Shown: positions 4,801 through 7,517 of the stretch, piece by piece
Layout: every line of letters begins with the position of its first letter
Numbering within the stretch: the first letter of the stretch is position 1
Origin: an uncultured Collinsella sp.
Lineage (GTDB): Bacteria; Actinomycetota; Coriobacteriia; Coriobacteriales; Coriobacteriaceae
Assembly: GCA_902494345.1 (NCBI GenBank)
Contig: CABUSV010000028.1
Span: 1-7,517 of the forward strand
Direction: 5' to 3'
Length of the DNA: 7,517 nt
Program-made: the position numbers and the translations under genes
Notes under the pieces: generated by a model
Told to the model about the DNA's origin: nothing
Databases searched by the model: none
Seen by the model: only the letters and a program-made list of their open reading frames with translations

Positions 4801-7517
4801 ATGAACATCCCCGAGACACAGAAAGACCTGCTTGCCTACCTCGATCGCATCACGCGCGAGCTTGGCAGCACGCGGGGCGGGCGCATCCAGAACCGTCTCG
4901 ACCACTTCACCACGGCATCTATAACCGACTCGCTCGCCATCTCGCGCAGCCTGGCAAGTCAGTATCTCAACGAGCTCGTGCGCGCTGGCCTCGTGGTGAA
5001 AGCAGGGGCACGACCGGTGTGCTACTTCCACCGCCGCTCCCTCGAACGCTTCTTCCAGTCTCGCATTGAGCGTAGCACCTACCCTTCGGTCGAGCAGCTC
5101 TTCGCCACGCTCGAAAACGGCGAGCGACTCGACTTCGACCGCGCAATCGGTCACGAGCTGAGCCTTGCGCCCTGCATCAGCCAGCTCTGCGCCGCGCTCA
5201 AGTACCCGCCAGCTGGCCTGCCCATCCTGCTCTGTGGCGCCTCGGGAACCGGCAAGGGTCTACTCGCCGAACTTGCCCTCGAATACGGCAAGAACGTCGG
5301 CGTCCTGCAGCAGGAAGCCAAGCTTGTGAGCATCGACTGCTCGCATTACGCAGACGATGCCCGCGCGCTCACTCACGACCTGTGCGCAGATGGCGGGCCT
5401 GCAGATCGGGCGAGCGGCGGCATCGTTTATCTCAAGGACGTCGACGCCCTCTCACCCGCTGCCCAGGACGCGCTCTTGGAGTGGGCCTCCGCACAGGCGG
5501 GCGCCATTGTGCCAGCCCCTGCTGTGCGCCTTATCTTTGCCACCTCAAACGAGGCAGACAGTACCGAGTGCCGCAGCCTCACGCGTCGCATCCCCATGTC
5601 CGCCCAGGTGCCGTCTCTGCGCGAGCGCACCCAGGAGGAGCGTGAGGAACTGACTCTCCACTTCCTCAAGGAGGAGGGCCGACGCATAGGACGCGACATC
5701 CTCATAAGTCGCGGAGCCTTCCGAGCCCTCGCCGGCACCAACTTCGAGGAGAACGTACGCGGCCTGCGCGACTGCATCACCAACTGTTGCGCCGAGGCCT
5801 ATCTAGACACGAAGGGTGACAGCCTGGAGATTCGCACCTACCAGCTTCCCTCCGCAATCCTTGCCGGCTCCGCACTCGAGCGCAGCGAGAACGACATGCA
5901 GCTCATCGACACCACCCGGAGCATCCAAAGCCAGGCGGACGACCGCGCGCGGCATGTACTCGACGCCATGCTGGAGCCATACGAGAGCTATCGCGAAGGC
6001 ACGCTTGATGGGGGCGCGTGCAGCGCTCAGCTGGTGGAGCGAGCCCGCGACCTCGAGGACTACCTGGCGTTCGGGCAAAACCCGGGCCGCTCGAAGTCCG
6101 ACGCATACGAGCAGATCGCCGACAGCGTCGTCACTTCCGTGAACGAACTCTACTCGATCGATTTGTCCCGAAAGAGCTCGCATCTAATCGCCCAGGGCAT
6201 CTGCCTCCAGCTGTGGCCGCCCGCAAGCCTCTCGCGTTGGAAGAGCTCCCATGCAAGCGAGCTTTCCGGCATGCGCGGCGTCGTGGCCCAGCGCAACCGC
6301 TTTGCCGTTACTGTCTGCGCCTGCATCGCTGATGAACTCAAGGCCACGCTCGGCATCGCACTCGACGATCTCACGTGTCTGCTCGTCCTTGCGCATGCGG
6401 CACTCGCACTCGACCCGTCTAAGCGTCGTCGGAGCGTCGGTATCGTCCTCAGTCATGGCTACTCGACCGCCACGAGCATCGCCGACGCCGCCAATCGGAT
6501 TCTTGACACGAGGGTCTTCGAGGCCATCGACATGCCCTACGACCAGAAGGTTACGGACGTCGCTGTTCCTCTTCAGCAAATCATCGACCGCTTCTCCTAC
6601 GCAGACGAGGTCGTCATCCTCGTGGACATGGGATCGCTCCAGGATATTTATAAGAGTCTGGAATCCACCTCCGGCATGACGCTCGGCATCATCAACAACG
6701 CCTCTACCGGCCTTGCGGTGGAGGTTGGCGCCGGACTTATCGCGGGTCGCTCCGTGCGAGAGGTTCTCGACGATGCTGCGGCAGCTTGCACCTGTAATTA
6801 TCACATCGTGGCGCGCAACGCCCGACCGGACGCGATTGTCTTCTGCTCCGAAGGCGGACTTGACGCAGCTGCGCGGATCCGCGATCTCGTGGCGCAGAGC
6901 CTGCCTGGCGAGTCCCCCGCGCGGCTTGTCGCCGTTGACTGGCGGCAGCTCGCCAATAACGGATCTGAGGATGCCGCCTTCTCCCAGTACAACGTGCGCT
7001 CGGTCATCGGCACGGACAATCCGCACGCCGACGGAGTCCCGTTCATTTCGCTCGAGGAACTCATCGCCGGCGAAGGAACGGCCCAGATAGACCGCGCCTT
7101 CGCACGCTTGCTCGACGCTGACAGCTTGCGCACGTTCCACCAGAATCTCGTCAAGAACATGACCCTCAGGAACGTGGTCGAGTCCATCACAATCCTTAAC
7201 CCCAACAAGCTCTTCGGCGAAATCGAGAGTGCCGCAGAGCGGCTCCAGCAGCTCACCGGAGACGTGATTGGCGCTCGTGTGAGCATGGGGCTCTACGTGC
7301 ACCTGTGTTGTCTCGTGGAGCGCCTCGTGACCAGAAGCCCCATCGAGAACTACGCAGACGAGCAGCGCTTCGCCAATGAACACAACGATTTCGTCGAGGC
7401 ATTCCGCACGAGCTTCTCTGACATTTCCGCCCATTACCACGTGGAGGTCCCCGTCGCGGAGATCGCCTACGCATACGACTACATCAATTCCCGGCATGCC
7501 CCGCGCAGGCAGGCCAC
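4801..7517 (+). CDS. LevR-like PTS-regulated transcription factor with degenerate AAA+ domain (continues at 118-154)
   Basis: Open to the window end (905 codons). Joined through the repeat it gives 917 residues, close to Bacillus LevR. Domain order: winged helix (about 20-75, ISRSLASQYLNELV, ending RPVCYF), AAA+ (about 105-345), PRD1 (about 400-535, His461), EIIA-Man-like domain (546-675, VGIVLSHGYSTA with His552), EIIB-Gat-like stretch (about 678-760, Cys682) and PRD2 (about 800-905, LYVHLCCLVERLV with His834). His552 and His834 correspond to the HPr site and IIB site of LevR. The AAA+ part is odd. Walker A is GASGTGKG (Gly instead of Ser/Thr), Walker B is IVYLKD instead of ILFLDE, and the segment that should hold GAFTGA is missing between LTHDL and ASGGIV. 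TRRIP and PSLRERTQEER remain. AAAGGAGG at 4784-4791 supports the ATG. It probably controls the PTS/hydrolase operon, but likely not through sigma-54. Confidence 0.9.
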   Translation, partial: MNIPETQKDLLAYLDRITRELGSTRGGRIQNRLDHFTTASITDSLAISRSLASQYLNELVRAGLVVKAGARPVCYFHRRSLERFFQSRIERSTYPSVEQLFATLENGERLDFDRAIGHELSLAPCISQLCAALKYPPAGLPILLCGASGTGKGLLAELALEYGKNVGVLQQEAKLVSIDCSHYADDARALTHDLCADGGPADRASGGIVYLKDVDALSPAAQDALLEWASAQAGAIVPAPAVRLIFATSNEADSTECRSLTRRIPMSAQVPSLRERTQEEREELTLHFLKEEGRRIGRDILISRGAFRALAGTNFEENVRGLRDCITNCCAEAYLDTKGDSLEIRTYQLPSAILAGSALERSENDMQLIDTTRSIQSQADDRARHVLDAMLEPYESYREGTLDGGACSAQLVERARDLEDYLAFGQNPGRSKSDAYEQIADSVVTSVNELYSIDLSRKSSHLIAQGICLQLWPPASLSRWKSSHASELSGMRGVVAQRNRFAVTVCACIADELKATLGIALDDLTCLLVLAHAALALDPSKRRRSVGIVLSHGYSTATSIADAANRILDTRVFEAIDMPYDQKVTDVAVPLQQIIDRFSYADEVVILVDMGSLQDIYKSLESTSGMTLGIINNASTGLAVEVGAGLIAGRSVREVLDDAAAACTCNYHIVARNARPDAIVFCSEGGLDAAARIRDLVAQSLPGESPARLVAVDWRQLANNGSEDAAFSQYNVRSVIGTDNPHADGVPFISLEELIAGEGTAQIDRAFARLLDADSLRTFHQNLVKNMTLRNVVESITILNPNKLFGEIESAAERLQQLTGDVIGARVSMGLYVHLCCLVERLVTRSPIENYADEQRFANEHNDFVEAFRTSFSDISAHYHVEVPVAEIAYAYDYINSRHAPRRQA
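7401..7517. repeat. Terminal direct repeat, right copy
   Basis: Exact copy of 1-117. It encodes residues 867-905 of the regulator. In frame it continues through base 118 to the stop at 152-154, so the two ends fit together without any frameshift. Confidence 0.97.

Noticed and set aside
6184..7497. 437-codon minus-strand open frame opposite the regulator
   Set aside because: It mirrors a GC-rich gene with clear domains on the plus strand. The protein is Asp/Gly/Val-rich with no motif, as expected for a shadow frame. The same holds for the long minus-strand frames at 557-1618, 1863-2723 and 2915-3826.
1..7517. Plasmid or phage genome suggested by the terminal repeat
   Set aside because: No replication initiator, partition, mobilisation, capsid, terminase or integrase gene and no iterons are visible; every clear gene belongs to sugar uptake and its control.

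Overview
The window carries one complete, co-directional sugar-utilisation locus of the LevR / mannose-family PTS type. High GC, GC-ending codons, strong AGGAGG-type ribosome sites, and a mannose/sorbose-family PTS beside a LevR-like regulator suggest a high-GC, gut or oral type anaerobe. My best guess is the Coriobacteriia (Olsenella/Collinsella/Atopobium relatives). That placement is inference; no taxonomic marker gene is present.

Layout on the + strand: (i) 1-154 is the C-terminal end of the regulator; (ii) 155-217 is a short control region with a long hairpin and a sigma-54-like sequence; (iii) 218-2786 holds the PTS genes in the order IIB, IIC, IID, IIA; (iv) 2816-4252 is a cytoplasmic family-32 glycoside hydrolase (fructosidase); (v) 4253-4800 is a gap with three hairpins and what looks like the 3' end of a gene on the minus strand; (vi) 4801-7517 is the regulator, open to the end of the window.

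The first 117 bases (1-117) are repeated exactly at the end (7401-7517). Joining the two copies gives a 7,400-bp circle in which the regulator reads through in frame (4801-7517, then 118-154) to a 917-residue protein with a normal stop. No replication, partition, mobilisation, integrase or transposase gene is visible. The circle is therefore more likely a tandemly repeated chromosomal locus, an excised unit, or an assembly loop than a self-replicating plasmid.

Working model: the PTS takes up and phosphorylates a fructose-containing sugar, using His9 of IIA, His14 of IIB and the IIC/IID membrane pair. The hydrolase, which has no signal peptide, cleaves the imported fructoside in the cytoplasm. 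The regulator senses PTS flux through two PRD domains and an EIIA-like domain. It is unusual: its AAA+ domain has lost the GAFTGA segment and has altered Walker motifs, so it probably no longer activates sigma-54 polymerase, although a sigma-54-like sequence lies just upstream of the PTS genes.
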